Below are positions 1 through 7,994 of a stretch of DNA of 64,000 nt, one piece after another (within the stretch, counting starts at the first letter, position 1; each line of letters starts with the position of its first letter). Position numbers and translations under genes: made by a program. The notes below the pieces were generated by a model, which was not told the origin of the DNA, ran no database searches, and was given only the letters and a program-made list of their open reading frames with translations. The stretch is from Paenibacillus_AR sp051594765 (GTDB taxonomy: Bacteria; Bacillota; Bacilli; Paenibacillales; NBRC-103111), in NCBI RefSeq assembly GCF_051594765.1, contig NZ_JBPPGJ010000013.1:127401-191400 (forward strand). Direction: 5' to 3'.

Positions 1-456
1 CGTATTGACCAGCCCCAGGTCCTTCAGATTCAGGAAGTTCGGAATCAGATAGGTCGTGGGGGGGATGAACAAGGTGGACAGGAAGAAGGCCAGCACCGCC
101 CTGCGCCAAGGCACGGCCAGACGGGACAGGCTGAAGGCGGCCAGTCCCAGCACCAGTACGGTCATGACCAGATTGCCGCCAAAGATGAGAAGGGTGTTCC
201 TGGTGAATAGGGGCAGATTGATGAACGTCCAGCCCTTCTGGTAATTCCCCCACTCCCACACGGACGGCAGGAGCCGGGGCGGGAAGGAATTGACCTCCTC
301 GTTGGGCTTCAGCCCGTTGAAGAAGGTGACCAGCAGCGGGTACAGCATGCTGAAAACCATGATGGCGATCACCGCCACCATTAGGGAGTAGAACACCTTG
401 ACCGGCCCCCGCTTCATGTCATAGCGGGAGATAATGCCGCGTTCCGGATTCGCCAT
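1..456 (-). CDS. Carbohydrate ABC transporter permease, MalG-like (C-terminus outside window)
   Basis: Inner-membrane permease subunit of a sugar ABC importer. The reading frame opens at ATG 456 and runs off the left edge, so only about 150 N-terminal residues are visible. They include one N-terminal membrane helix and a periplasm-facing stretch ending ...FPPRLLPSVWEWGNYQ, followed by further hydrophobic helices, as in MalG/UgpE-type permeases. The start is one base after the stop of the upstream permease (TGA-G-ATG) with a G-rich Shine-Dalgarno, so the two are co-translated partners of one heterodimeric channel. The binding protein and the EAA-loop region are not in view. The substrate is unknown. 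The following AraC/histidine kinase pair probably controls the operon (inference). Confidence 0.88.
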   Translation of the reverse strand, partial: MANPERGIISRYDMKRGPVKVFYSLMVAVIAIMVFSMLYPLLVTFFNGLKPNEEVNSFPPRLLPSVWEWGNYQKGWTFINLPLFTRNTLLIFGGNLVMTVLVLGLAAFSLSRLAVPWRRAVLAFFLSTLFIPPTTYLIPNFLNLKDLGLVNT

Positions 457-457
457 C

Positions 458-1384
458 TCAGCCGCCCCCCCGGTTCGTGAGCTTGAATTGCAGGACAGCC
501 AGACCGCCCAGCACGAGGAACATCAGCACGCCCATGGCCGACGCAACGCCGAACTGCAGCTTGGCCGTTGCATAACGGACCACCAGCAGCGCATAAGTCA
601 GGGTCGCGTTGTCGGGTCCTCCGTCCAGCATGGCCAGCTGGGACTGGAAGCCCTGGGAGGTGGCGATGAGCTGCAGCACCAGCATCAGCCCGATCAAGCC
701 CCGGATGGAAGGCAGGGTAATGTGCCGGACCCGTCCCCAGACCCCGGCTCCGTCCAGCTCCGCCGCCTCGTACCAATCCCGGGGGATCGACAGCACGGCA
801 GCCAGGTAGATCAGCATGGCGGAGCCGAAGGACTGCCAGGTTTCCATGATGACGAGGGAGAGCATGGACCAGCTTTTGTCCGTCATGAAGGAGATCTGCT
901 CCCGCCCCAGCTGGGTCAGCGCGCCGTTGATGGGTCCGACGGGGTCGTAGAACCAGCGCCACAGGCCGTACAGCACCACGAGGGGCAGCACATTGGGCAA
1001 ATACGCCGCTACTCGGACGAAGCCTTGAAGCCGCCGGAGCTCCGAGATTGCCACGGCGAAGAAGATGGGAACGGCGAAGCCGATGGCCAAGCATAACAGC
1101 ATGTAATAGAGCGTGTTCTTCAGTGCAATCCAGACTGTGGAATCCTGGAAGACTGTGCGGTAATTGTCCAACCCGGCGAATTCGTTGCCCTTCACGAAGT
1201 CGATCCGGTAGAAGCTGTACACGAACCCCTTCAGAATCGGCATCCAGAGGAAAACGAGGAAGAGGATGACGGCCGGCAGCAGGAAGGCCACGCCGGAAGC
1301 ATACTTGCGGAAGCGCCTCGGCAGCATTCCCCGCCCAAGAGCCGCCCCTCCGGAACCGGAGGAGGTGACGGTTTGTTGGTCCAT
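458..1384 (-). CDS. Carbohydrate ABC transporter permease, MalF-like
   Basis: Membrane permease of about 308 residues for a CUT1-type sugar importer. Six hydrophobic segments are visible, beginning with a helix around residues 25-45 (GVAFLLPAVILFLVFLW). The family EAA loop near residues 200-215 reads EAAELDGAGVWGRVRHITLP, the site that contacts the ATPase. I place the start at ATG 1384, which has a GGGAG ribosome site nine bases upstream. The frame also extends to 1423 without such a site. It overlaps nothing and is followed at one base by the second permease. No ATPase gene is present, as is usual when a shared MsmX-type ATPase serves several importers. Substrate not determinable from sequence. 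Confidence 0.9.
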   Translation of the reverse strand: MDQQTVTSSGSGGAALGRGMLPRRFRKYASGVAFLLPAVILFLVFLWMPILKGFVYSFYRIDFVKGNEFAGLDNYRTVFQDSTVWIALKNTLYYMLLCLAIGFAVPIFFAVAISELRRLQGFVRVAAYLPNVLPLVVLYGLWRWFYDPVGPINGALTQLGREQISFMTDKSWSMLSLVIMETWQSFGSAMLIYLAAVLSIPRDWYEAAELDGAGVWGRVRHITLPSIRGLIGLMLVLQLIATSQGFQSQLAMLDGGPDNATLTYALLVVRYATAKLQFGVASAMGVLMFLVLGGLAVLQFKLTNRGGG

Positions 1385-1480
1385 GATGGGAGTCTCCCGT
1401 CCTTTCTTGTGGTTTAGCCACATTGTACGGCACGGGAGAACGCGGGCACAGGTGTGCTTCTATCCATATGGTAGGCGATC

Positions 1481-2806
1481 TTACTTCTTCAGTTCGCGGA
1501 GGCTGACGCCGAAGTACTTCTTGAAGATCTTGCTGAAATGCTCGGGAGACTCGTATCCCACCAGCTCCGCGATCTCGTAGCGCCGAAGATCCGTCGTCTG
1601 GAGCAGCCGCTTGCCCTCCTCCATCCGGAGCTTGATGACGTACTCCCACAGATTCATGGACGTATACTTCTTGAACAGATAGCTCAGATAGTTGGGGCTC
1701 ACATGGTTTCTCTGCGCCACCTCGTGCAGCGTCAGCCCCTTCTGGGCATAATTTTCCCGGATATAAGTTTTGGCCTTCTCCACGATCAGGTTGTTGCGGG
1801 CGGCCAGCTCCTCCTCCGACGGCTCCTTGTAGATCCCCCAATGATAATCGCCGTAATAAAAAACATCGTGATCCGCATGCTCCCGGCTCCACAGAAGGGC
1901 TGTGCCCGCCTGACCGCTAAGCTCCCCCATGAACTCCAGCCCCTTCAGGAGCTGGCTGATCCCGATCACACACCCGAGATTCAGGTATCGGTTGATATGG
2001 TGGTGGAGGCTGCGTCCGATCATGTCCAGCTGGTTCACCTTGTTAACGCCGGATTCCTCCGCCTTCTCCCGGCTCCACTCCAAGATGACGCCGATCTCTC
2101 CTTCTGCAATATGGAAAGCGTGATAGTCCCACTCCTTGTCCAGCAGCTCACAGATGATGTTGAGCGCGCCGTATTGCAGCAGCTCCCCATCCGGGCGGGA
2201 TACGGCGCGGCCCAGCATATCTTGATCCATACGAAGCTTGATCTTCAGCACGCTGTAATACGGTCCGGACAGCCGGACGCCGCGAGAAGCCAGCGCTTCC
2301 GCAATCCGGGCGTTCTCCTCCGGAGAAGCCTCCAGCAGCTGTCCCAGCAGCAGACTTCTCTCCCGGTCGGGCGCATTCATGCGGAAGCTGTCCCGCAGGC
2401 CGGAGATCACCTCTTCCGGATTCTGCTCCGGCTTGGCGGACTTCAGGAGCGCGTCCCGCACGGAATCCAGGAAGTGGGCGCTGTTCAGCGGCTTGATCAG
2501 GTAGTCCTTGGCCCCCAGGCGGATGGCCATCTGGGCGTATTGGAACGTTTCGTGAGCGGAGATGATGATGGTCTGCACCCAGGGCTTGATCAGCTTGGCC
2601 TGCTGCATCAGCTCGATGCCGTTCATCTCGCCCATCTGGATATCCGTCACCAAGAGATGAATCTCCTCCATGCGCAGGAGGTCCAGCGCTTCATACCCGC
2701 TCGCCGCCGTAAACACCTGTCCGATGGACAGCCCCGAATGGGACAGAAGGTTCTCCAGCCCTTTGCAGATCAGCGGCTCGTCATCCGCGATCAGAATATG
2801 GTACAT
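1481..2806 (-). CDS. Two-component response regulator, REC-AraC (YesN type)
   Basis: Cytoplasmic DNA-binding response regulator, about 441 residues. Residues 1-120 form a receiver domain with the acidic pair D9-D10 (MYHILIADDEP), phospho-acceptor D55 (LLVTDIQMGEMNG) and the conserved lysine in DYLIKPLN. A long middle region of unknown fold precedes a C-terminal AraC double helix-turn-helix (about 335-440) containing HVSPNYLSYLFKKYT and GYESPEHFSKIFKKYFGVS. Start ATG 2806 has AAGGAGG upstream. The frame stays open further, but those residues are basic filler. The start overlaps the end of the kinase gene by 26 bases, showing translational coupling. It probably activates the sugar ABC permease genes immediately downstream. 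Confidence 0.93.
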   Translation of the reverse strand: MYHILIADDEPLICKGLENLLSHSGLSIGQVFTAASGYEALDLLRMEEIHLLVTDIQMGEMNGIELMQQAKLIKPWVQTIIISAHETFQYAQMAIRLGAKDYLIKPLNSAHFLDSVRDALLKSAKPEQNPEEVISGLRDSFRMNAPDRERSLLLGQLLEASPEENARIAEALASRGVRLSGPYYSVLKIKLRMDQDMLGRAVSRPDGELLQYGALNIICELLDKEWDYHAFHIAEGEIGVILEWSREKAEESGVNKVNQLDMIGRSLHHHINRYLNLGCVIGISQLLKGLEFMGELSGQAGTALLWSREHADHDVFYYGDYHWGIYKEPSEEELAARNNLIVEKAKTYIRENYAQKGLTLHEVAQRNHVSPNYLSYLFKKYTSMNLWEYVIKLRMEEGKRLLQTTDLRRYEIAELVGYESPEHFSKIFKKYFGVSLRELKK

Positions 2807-4634
2807 GCGTCGCTTCCTCCTTCTTGTTCTCCGTCTCAACTTGCATTACGGCCGGCGGTCCCGGAATGACGATGGATGCCTCCGTCCCTCCCAGCTCTCC
2901 CGTACGGTAACGCAGCCCATACGGCATGCCGAAATGAAGCCGGATCCGCTCATGAATGTTCCGGATGCCATAGCCGATGGACGGTTCGCCCTGCGGACTG
3001 TCCAGGAGCAGGCGCAGGGCTTCGTAGTCCACCTTCTTATAGCCGTTGTCCTCGACCCGGACCTCCACATGGTCTCCCACGATCATAGTGCGGATATGGA
3101 TCTCCCCATCTTCGTCCATATTCCTGACCCCATGGATGATGGCGTTCTCGATCAACGGCTGGACTGCAATCTTGGGAATCCGGACCTCGGCCAGCTCCGG
3201 GTCCAGATGCCAATACACTTCAAAGGTATATTCATACCGGAGCTTCTGAAGCTTCACATAAGCATCCGCGTGCTCCATCTCCTCCCGGAGCGATATCAGC
3301 TCCCGCCCCCGGGATAGGCTGATCTTCATCAGCTTGGACAGCTCCTTGATCATCCCGGCGGTATCCGAGTGGCCTTCAAGCGAGCTCTTCCAATAAATGC
3401 TCTCCAGCGTGTTGTACAGCAGGTGCGGATTGATCTGCTGGTACAAAATCTGAAGCTGCGCCTCCTTCTGCCGGATCTCCATCCGGTACTGGGAATGGAA
3501 CAGATCATTAAGCCTTCGCGCCATCTGGTGCATGGAATGCATCAGAATCCCCACCTCGTCGTACCGGTTCGTCTCCGGCAGGTCCGGCACGGTGTTCCCC
3601 GGCTCATAGCGCCTCACGAAGCCGACCAGCTTCTGGAGCGGCGCCATAAGGGATCTCCAGAAGTAGATGAACAGCAGGATGCCGAACAGCGCATAAGCGA
3701 CGGAGATTAGCTGGAGGATGGATTTCAGCTCGCTCTGCTGATGCAGAAGCGCCTCGACCGGAAGCTGATAGATCAAGCGCTGCTTCTGTGCGGCGTGATT
3801 GCTGACCACATAGATGGAATCCTGCGTGCGGAGGTGGAAGCTCTCCTTGCCCTCGGCCAACGCGGCGAATCCTGAAGGCACCTCCAGCGTGCTTCCTGTC
3901 GCCGGAACCGTGGAGGCAAGCACCCGGTTATCCCAGTCCGTCATGTAGATCCTGCCGCCGGGCAGGGAAACGGACTGCAGGGATTCCTGCACCTTCTTCT
4001 CTACATTGGAGGCGAACAGGACGCCGATGACCTCGTCGTTGCCGGTTATCCGGTACACGGCACGGATATACGCCAGCGTCGTATCCCGGCCATACGGGCC
4101 GAAGGGGTTCACGATCCGGAGGTAGCCCTTGCCCCGAAGCCCGACCGCTTCGTCGAACCAGGGAGGCTTGCCCCCGTCTCCGAAGAAATAGACGCCCCGG
4201 TGGGTCATGGAGACCTTCGGGGCGAAGGAATAGTAGTTGTCGGGATCATAGATGTATAAGGAATAATTGACGGCTTCCCCTCCGTCGAGCCCGGTGGAAT
4301 AGCCCATTAAGAGGTTCTCCAATTCCCCGTAGCGCTGTACCTTGGCGAATTCCGTCTCCCCCGGCAGCGATGCGAACTGCTGTACCAGCGGGTGCCGGAT
4401 GATGGTGGTGGTGATCCGGTTGATGGTGTCGATATCGCGGCTGATAAGAATGCTGTTCTGCTTATTGAGCTCCGCATAGGCTTCCGTCACATTCTTCGTC
4501 AGGATCTCTTCGGTCCGTTCGTTTCCGTACGCATGAAGCAGGAACACCGGAATGACCATGACCAAGAACAGTAGGACCAATTGCTGCTTCAAATTCAGCT
4601 TTTTGAGCGGGTTGGAGAGGTAAATCTGCACCAT
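2781..4634 (-). CDS. Sensor histidine kinase, YesM type
   Basis: Membrane sensor kinase, about 617 residues. An N-terminal helix (about 18-36) is followed by an extracellular Cache-like sensor region, a second helix (about 306-328, ILQLISVAYALFGILLFIYF), a HAMP-like linker, and a His_kinase domain with the phospho-histidine in QQINPHLLYNTLESIYWKS (His near 404). The C-terminal ATPase has VQPLIENAIIHGV (N box) and GYGIRNIHERI (G box). Start ATG 4634 is supported by AAGGGG about six bases upstream; the frame is open to 4760 without a better signal. Family knowledge: such kinases sense carbohydrates and phosphorylate the adjacent AraC-type regulator. The neighbouring permeases suggest a sugar or oligosaccharide signal. 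Confidence 0.93.
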   Translation of the reverse strand: MVQIYLSNPLKKLNLKQQLVLLFLVMVIPVFLLHAYGNERTEEILTKNVTEAYAELNKQNSILISRDIDTINRITTTIIRHPLVQQFASLPGETEFAKVQRYGELENLLMGYSTGLDGGEAVNYSLYIYDPDNYYSFAPKVSMTHRGVYFFGDGGKPPWFDEAVGLRGKGYLRIVNPFGPYGRDTTLAYIRAVYRITGNDEVIGVLFASNVEKKVQESLQSVSLPGGRIYMTDWDNRVLASTVPATGSTLEVPSGFAALAEGKESFHLRTQDSIYVVSNHAAQKQRLIYQLPVEALLHQQSELKSILQLISVAYALFGILLFIYFWRSLMAPLQKLVGFVRRYEPGNTVPDLPETNRYDEVGILMHSMHQMARRLNDLFHSQYRMEIRQKEAQLQILYQQINPHLLYNTLESIYWKSSLEGHSDTAGMIKELSKLMKISLSRGRELISLREEMEHADAYVKLQKLRYEYTFEVYWHLDPELAEVRIPKIAVQPLIENAIIHGVRNMDEDGEIHIRTMIVGDHVEVRVEDNGYKKVDYEALRLLLDSPQGEPSIGYGIRNIHERIRLHFGMPYGLRYRTGELGGTEASIVIPGPPAVMQVETENKKEEATHVPYSDRG

Positions 4635-4775
4635 AGCGACCCCTTGTCGGATTGGAATGAAATTCCTGCCCATCGTCTTCGACGCCCGTAATACGGAATC
4701 CTGCGGAGCAGCAGGCGTGATGCCGCTGAGAATGTAGGCGATCTTACGATTTTCACACAAACTGGAGAAACTACA

Positions 4776-4805
4776 TTGACAGACAGAGTAGTCCTGAGCT
4801 ATGAT
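4776..4805 (+). promoter_or_regulatory. Sigma-A type promoter for the PadR/HAAS/2TM operon
   Basis: A perfect -35 TTGACA (4776-4781) and a near-perfect -10 TATGAT (4800-4805) are separated by 18 bases on the plus strand, about 150 bases upstream of the padR-like start. The long leader carries repeated CAGAGT units. Confidence 0.65.
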
Positions 4806-4830
4806 TACTTCATGACATAGAGCTATATCA

Positions 4831-4896
4831 GACAGAGTTGTGTCTCGCAGAGTTGTACCACGCAGAGTGGTTGTGCCCAGCGGTTTCTCGCAGAGC
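4831..4896 (+). repeat. Short direct repeats (CAGAGT units) in the PadR leader
   Basis: CAGAGT occurs at 4834-4839, 4848-4853 and 4863-4868, with a further CAGAG at 4891-4895 and one CAGAGT inside the promoter spacer at 4784-4789. The first three are spaced 14-15 bases apart and share flanks of the form (C/A)GCAGAGTTGT. Could be a regulator-binding array or a decayed tandem duplication. Confidence 0.5.
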
Positions 4897-4958
4897 CATA
4901 CACGGCATGGAGACGGGCGGATGCCCTCTGCGGCAAGCTTGCAGGAACGGAGGACCTT

Positions 4959-5282
4959 ATGTTAAACAGCGATATGATCCGCGGCCATCTGGATGCGATT
5001 ATTCTGAAGCTCATTCAGGAGAAGGACCGGTACGGATATGAGATTTCCAAGGAGATTGCGGCCCGGACGGACCAGCAGTTCCAGATCAAGGAGCCGACGC
5101 TGTACGCCGTCTTCCAGCGGCTGGAGAAGAAGGAGCTGATCGAGTCTTATACCGGGGACGTCTCGTTCGGCAGCAAGCGCCGGTATTACCGGATCACCAG
5201 CTTGGGACGGGCATACGTCAAGGAATTGATCGAGGAATGGCGCACCACCCGGCACATCATCGACATTTTTATGGAGGAATAA
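4959..5282 (+). CDS. PadR-family transcriptional regulator
   Basis: Small (107 residue) winged-helix repressor of the short PadR type (PadR-s2). The whole protein is the DNA-binding domain: RGHLDAIILKLIQEKDRYGYEI, the recognition region EPTLYAVFQRLEKKELIESY, the wing KRRYYRITSLGRAYV, and a C-terminal helix ending FMEE. Start ATG 4959 has GGAGGA five bases upstream. It is followed after two bases by a HAAS-domain membrane protein gene, the standard pairing for this PadR subclass, in which PadR represses its own operon. The upstream CAGAGT repeats are candidate control sites, although they do not match the usual ATGT/ACAT operator. Confidence 0.93.
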   Translation: MLNSDMIRGHLDAIILKLIQEKDRYGYEISKEIAARTDQQFQIKEPTLYAVFQRLEKKELIESYTGDVSFGSKRRYYRITSLGRAYVKELIEEWRTTRHIIDIFMEE

Positions 5283-5284
5283 GC

Positions 5285-5710
5285 ATGAATCGAATTCAGG
5301 AGCATGTAGAGAGGCTCTTCAAGGGCATCCCGGACAGCGAGCGCAAGACGGAGCTGATGCAGGAGATTATGGAGAATTTGGAGGAGAAGGTTCAGGATCT
5401 CATGGATCAAGGGAAATCCGCTGAGGACGCTCTGAACAAGGTGATCGTGGAATTCAGCGACATCGAGGAGATCAAGCAGGAGCTGGTGACCGCAAGATCG
5501 GCCGGCGCCGTGTCGGAACGCAGCACCAGACTCTGGCTGAACTTCAGCTTTTCGATCTGGGGAAGCCTGCTCATCATCGGACTGTGTCTGTTCGTCAACC
5601 TGTATTACACGCCGGATGCCATATGGTTCATTTATCCGACGTTCGCCGTACTGTGGTGGCCTTTGGTCATGTATTTTCATTGGAAGAAGCATCAGAATAA
5701 GGAGGGTTAA
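5285..5710 (+). CDS. HAAS-domain (DUF1700-like) membrane protein with one 2TM unit
   Basis: A 142-residue membrane protein. Residues 1-75 are a helical HAAS-type domain (ERLFKGIPDSERKTELMQEI, then a region rich in EE and D), common in proteins encoded next to PadR regulators. Residues about 85-140 hold two hydrophobic segments and the signature NLYYTPDAIWFIYPTFAVLW ending WWP, then a basic tail. Start ATG 5285 lies two bases after the padR stop. The frame is open upstream, but that part overlaps padR and lacks sense. The same two-helix unit is repeated four times in the next gene, so the two proteins probably interact in the membrane. Function unknown; envelope stress sensing is a guess. Confidence 0.85.
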   Translation: MNRIQEHVERLFKGIPDSERKTELMQEIMENLEEKVQDLMDQGKSAEDALNKVIVEFSDIEEIKQELVTARSAGAVSERSTRLWLNFSFSIWGSLLIIGLCLFVNLYYTPDAIWFIYPTFAVLWWPLVMYFHWKKHQNKEG

Positions 5711-5713
5711 CGG

Positions 5714-6358
5714 ATGAAAAAGCTGGTGTTTCACTTTGTTGCCGCGGGATTGGCCATGACCCTGGTGTTCCTGTTCGTCATCAATCTGGTCCTATCGCCA
5801 GGAATCTTCTGGTTCTTCTACCCGGGCTTCGGCGTGCTGATCGCCCTCTCCAGCTTCTACTTCGGCATGGAACGGAAGCTGCTGGCACAGGCCGTGTCCG
5901 GAAGCATCCTGCTGGCTTCGTTCTTGATTCTCGAGAATCTCTTGATCTCACCGACGGATACGCCTTGGTTTCTCTACGCCGTCTTCCCGCTGATCTGGTG
6001 GCCGGTCTCCGTGGGGCTGGGCTCACGGGCAGGAACGCCCCTCTATGCCTGGACGGCCAGCTTCATCACCGTCGGCTACTATCTGGTGCTGAACGTTGCC
6101 TTGTCGCCCGGCCATCCCTGGATCATCTATATTCTCTACGCCTTATTGTGGTGGCCTGCTTCCATTCACTATTCCCGCAAGCGCGGACACTTCGGCTTCT
6201 CCCTCTTCGGCAGCGGCATCACGATTCTGCTTCTGGCTGTTGTAAACGCCATTACGACACCTAGGGAAATATGGGTGATCTACCCCGCCTTCACCTTGGT
6301 CTGGTGGCCTTTAAGCATGTACTATTTTGTCCATCGCCGCAAGAAAGCCGGCATCTAA
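5714..6358 (+). CDS. Membrane protein built from four tandem 2TM (P-x-x-W-F/I-x-Y) repeats
   Basis: A 214-residue, very hydrophobic protein made almost entirely of four copies of a roughly 51-residue unit. Each unit ends with a version of the pattern xSPGxxWFxYPxFxxLWWPxS: LSPGIFWFFYPGFGVLIAL (about 27-45), ISPTDTPWFLYAVFPLIWW (about 78-97), LSPGHPWIIYILYALLWWP (about 131-149) and TTPREIWVIYPAFTLVWWP (about 184-202). One unit of the same kind forms the C-terminus of the upstream HAAS protein. Eight transmembrane helices are expected. AAGGAGG lies just before ATG 5714. The gene is the last of the PadR operon and ends at a bidirectional terminator. Function unknown; related to the 2TM domain family by pattern only. 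Confidence 0.85.
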   Translation: MKKLVFHFVAAGLAMTLVFLFVINLVLSPGIFWFFYPGFGVLIALSSFYFGMERKLLAQAVSGSILLASFLILENLLISPTDTPWFLYAVFPLIWWPVSVGLGSRAGTPLYAWTASFITVGYYLVLNVALSPGHPWIIYILYALLWWPASIHYSRKRGHFGFSLFGSGITILLLAVVNAITTPREIWVIYPAFTLVWWPLSMYYFVHRRKKAGI

Positions 6359-6361
6359 AGC

Positions 6362-6400
6362 AAAAAGAGCAGCTGCCCGAGGGCGCTGCTCTTCGTTGTT
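6362..6400. terminator. Bidirectional terminator between the 2TM gene and the MFS pump
   Basis: Stem AAGAGCAGC (6365-6373) pairs with GCTGCTCTT (6385-6393), with an inner GCCC/GGGC pairing. It is A-rich on the left and T-rich on the right, and sits between two converging genes. Confidence 0.8.
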
Positions 6401-6401
6401 C

Positions 6402-7877
6402 TTAGGCTTCCTGCGGCGTCAGCACCGCGGCGTCCGGCTCGGAGCCGGATTTCTTCGGCTTCTTGCGGATGAAGAGGATAATCGGCAGCGCCACGAGGAT
6501 GATCAGCGTGGCCGCGTAGAACACATCGTCGATGCCCATGGTCATGGCGGACAGCTGAAGCTGCAGCTTGTCCTTGACCCCCGAGGTCATCAGTTCCTTG
6601 GCATGTGTGGTCGAACGGGTGGCCATCATCGTGGTGAACACCGCGATGGCGAACGATCCGAACACGTTGCGGATCCAGTTGTTCAAGGAAGAAGCATGGC
6701 CCGACATATGGGGCGGAATCTCTTCCATACCGGCGTTGCTGACCGGCATCATCGTCAGGGATATGCCGAGGTTCCGCACCACCATGCACCAGAGCATGAA
6801 GCTGTGGGAGGCGTGTACGGACAGCCAGCTGAGCGGAAGTGTGCCGGCCGCCACCAGCAGAATGCCGGTGGTGATCAGGGGGCGTGCGCCCAGCTTGGTA
6901 TACAGCTTGCCTACGATCGGCATGGCGAAGGCCATGACCAGCGAGGACGGCAGCAGGATCAAGCCGGTATCAAGCGGCGTAACCCCTTGTACGTTCTGCA
7001 GGAAGACCGGAGTCAGCAGCATGCCGGAATACAGGCTGATCGTCAGAATGATGGAGATGATCAGCGTCAGCGTGTATCGGTTGTTCTTCAGTACCCGAAG
7101 GTTCAGCAGCGGAGTCTCGGTGGTGAGCTCCCTCCAGATGAACAAGGCCAGGAAGACGGCCCCGACTACGAACAGCGTAACGGTCTTCACCGAGGACCAG
7201 CCCCAGGAATGTCCTTGGGACAGACCTACCAGAAGCGAGGAGCTGGCTACAATTACAGTGACGAATCCGACCAAGTCGAAGGACTTGGGAATGCTCATGC
7301 GGTAGTAAGGCATAAACAGCTGAACCATCAGAATGGCGATCAAGCCGAACGGAACGTTGATCCAGAACAGCCAGTGCCAGGAGACGTGCTCCAGCAGCCA
7401 GCCGGCGAATGTCGGTCCCAGTGCCGGAGCCAGCATGGCGGATGCGGCCCAGATGCCGATGGCCACCGGCTGCTTCTCCCGGGGAATCACTTGGTAGATG
7501 ACGGCCATAGCGGAAGGAACGATAACCCCGCCGAACACACCCTGAAGGGTACGGAAGGCAATCAGCCAGGTGACGTCGTTGGACAAGGCGCAGAAGACGG
7601 AAACGAGAGTAAATCCGGCCAGCGCAACCAGATATACCCGCTTATAGCTGAATCGTTCTCCGAAGTAGCCGGTCACGGGAGCAAAGGTGCCCATGGCCAG
7701 CATGAAGCCAGTCAGGGTCCATTGGATGGTGCTAAGAGTCGTGTTGAAATCCTTGGTCAGCACGGGCAAGGCGATATTGATCGTGCTCGTGGCCAGCATG
7801 GACACGAAGCTTCCGAAGAAGAGCGCGACCATGATCGGCCAGAACCGAACCTCTGGTAATTTATTGTTGCTTTGCAT
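6402..7877 (-). CDS. MFS drug efflux transporter, DHA2 (EmrB/QacA) family
   Basis: A 491-residue proton-driven exporter with about 14 transmembrane helices. Visible family features are the N-terminal MVALFFGSFVSMLATSTINI helix with a downstream DFNTTLSTIQWTLTGFMLA, the drug/proton antiporter motif C region MLAPALGPTFAGWLLEHVSW (about 145-165) and the following WLFWINVPFG. The C-terminal tail is basic. Start ATG 7877 has AAGGAGGGG eight bases upstream. The gene is divergent from a PadR regulator, and the 117-base gap holds two perfect PadR-type palindromes, so the pump is very likely repressed by that regulator and induced by one of its substrates. The substrate cannot be read from sequence. 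Confidence 0.93.
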   Translation of the reverse strand: MQSNNKLPEVRFWPIMVALFFGSFVSMLATSTINIALPVLTKDFNTTLSTIQWTLTGFMLAMGTFAPVTGYFGERFSYKRVYLVALAGFTLVSVFCALSNDVTWLIAFRTLQGVFGGVIVPSAMAVIYQVIPREKQPVAIGIWAASAMLAPALGPTFAGWLLEHVSWHWLFWINVPFGLIAILMVQLFMPYYRMSIPKSFDLVGFVTVIVASSSLLVGLSQGHSWGWSSVKTVTLFVVGAVFLALFIWRELTTETPLLNLRVLKNNRYTLTLIISIILTISLYSGMLLTPVFLQNVQGVTPLDTGLILLPSSLVMAFAMPIVGKLYTKLGARPLITTGILLVAAGTLPLSWLSVHASHSFMLWCMVVRNLGISLTMMPVSNAGMEEIPPHMSGHASSLNNWIRNVFGSFAIAVFTTMMATRSTTHAKELMTSGVKDKLQLQLSAMTMGIDDVFYAATLIILVALPIILFIRKKPKKSGSEPDAAVLTPQEA

Positions 7878-7899
7878 TGTGGCACTCCCCTCCTTGTGG

Positions 7900-7919
7900 A
7901 TATGTAACTTTAGACATAT
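7900..7919. promoter_or_regulatory. PadR operator 1 (ATATGT-N8-ACATAT)
   Basis: Perfect 6-base inverted repeat with an 8-base spacer, matching the known ATGT-N8-ACAT PadR operator architecture. It lies 23 bases upstream of the MFS start codon. Confidence 0.75.
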
Positions 7920-7953
7920 AATAGACTGAAGTCATCATACATCGATCTTTGGC

Positions 7954-7973
7954 ATATGTCAAACGATACATAT
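7954..7973. promoter_or_regulatory. PadR operator 2 (ATATGT-N8-ACATAT)
   Basis: A second perfect copy with the same arms and spacer, 54 bases centre to centre from the first. It lies 22 bases upstream of the PadR start and suggests autoregulation. Confidence 0.75.
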
Positions 7974-7994
7974 GGATGATTTGGAGGTCCGAGG

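Noticed and set aside
6327..7859. 510-codon open frame opposite the MFS gene, and similar long antisense frames (29434-30966, 11708-13036, 1538-2869, 46602-48068, 34044-35084, 414-1892)
   Set aside because: All are antisense or shifted shadows of well-supported genes in G+C-rich DNA, with His/Arg/Gln-rich compositions and no ribosome sites or domains.
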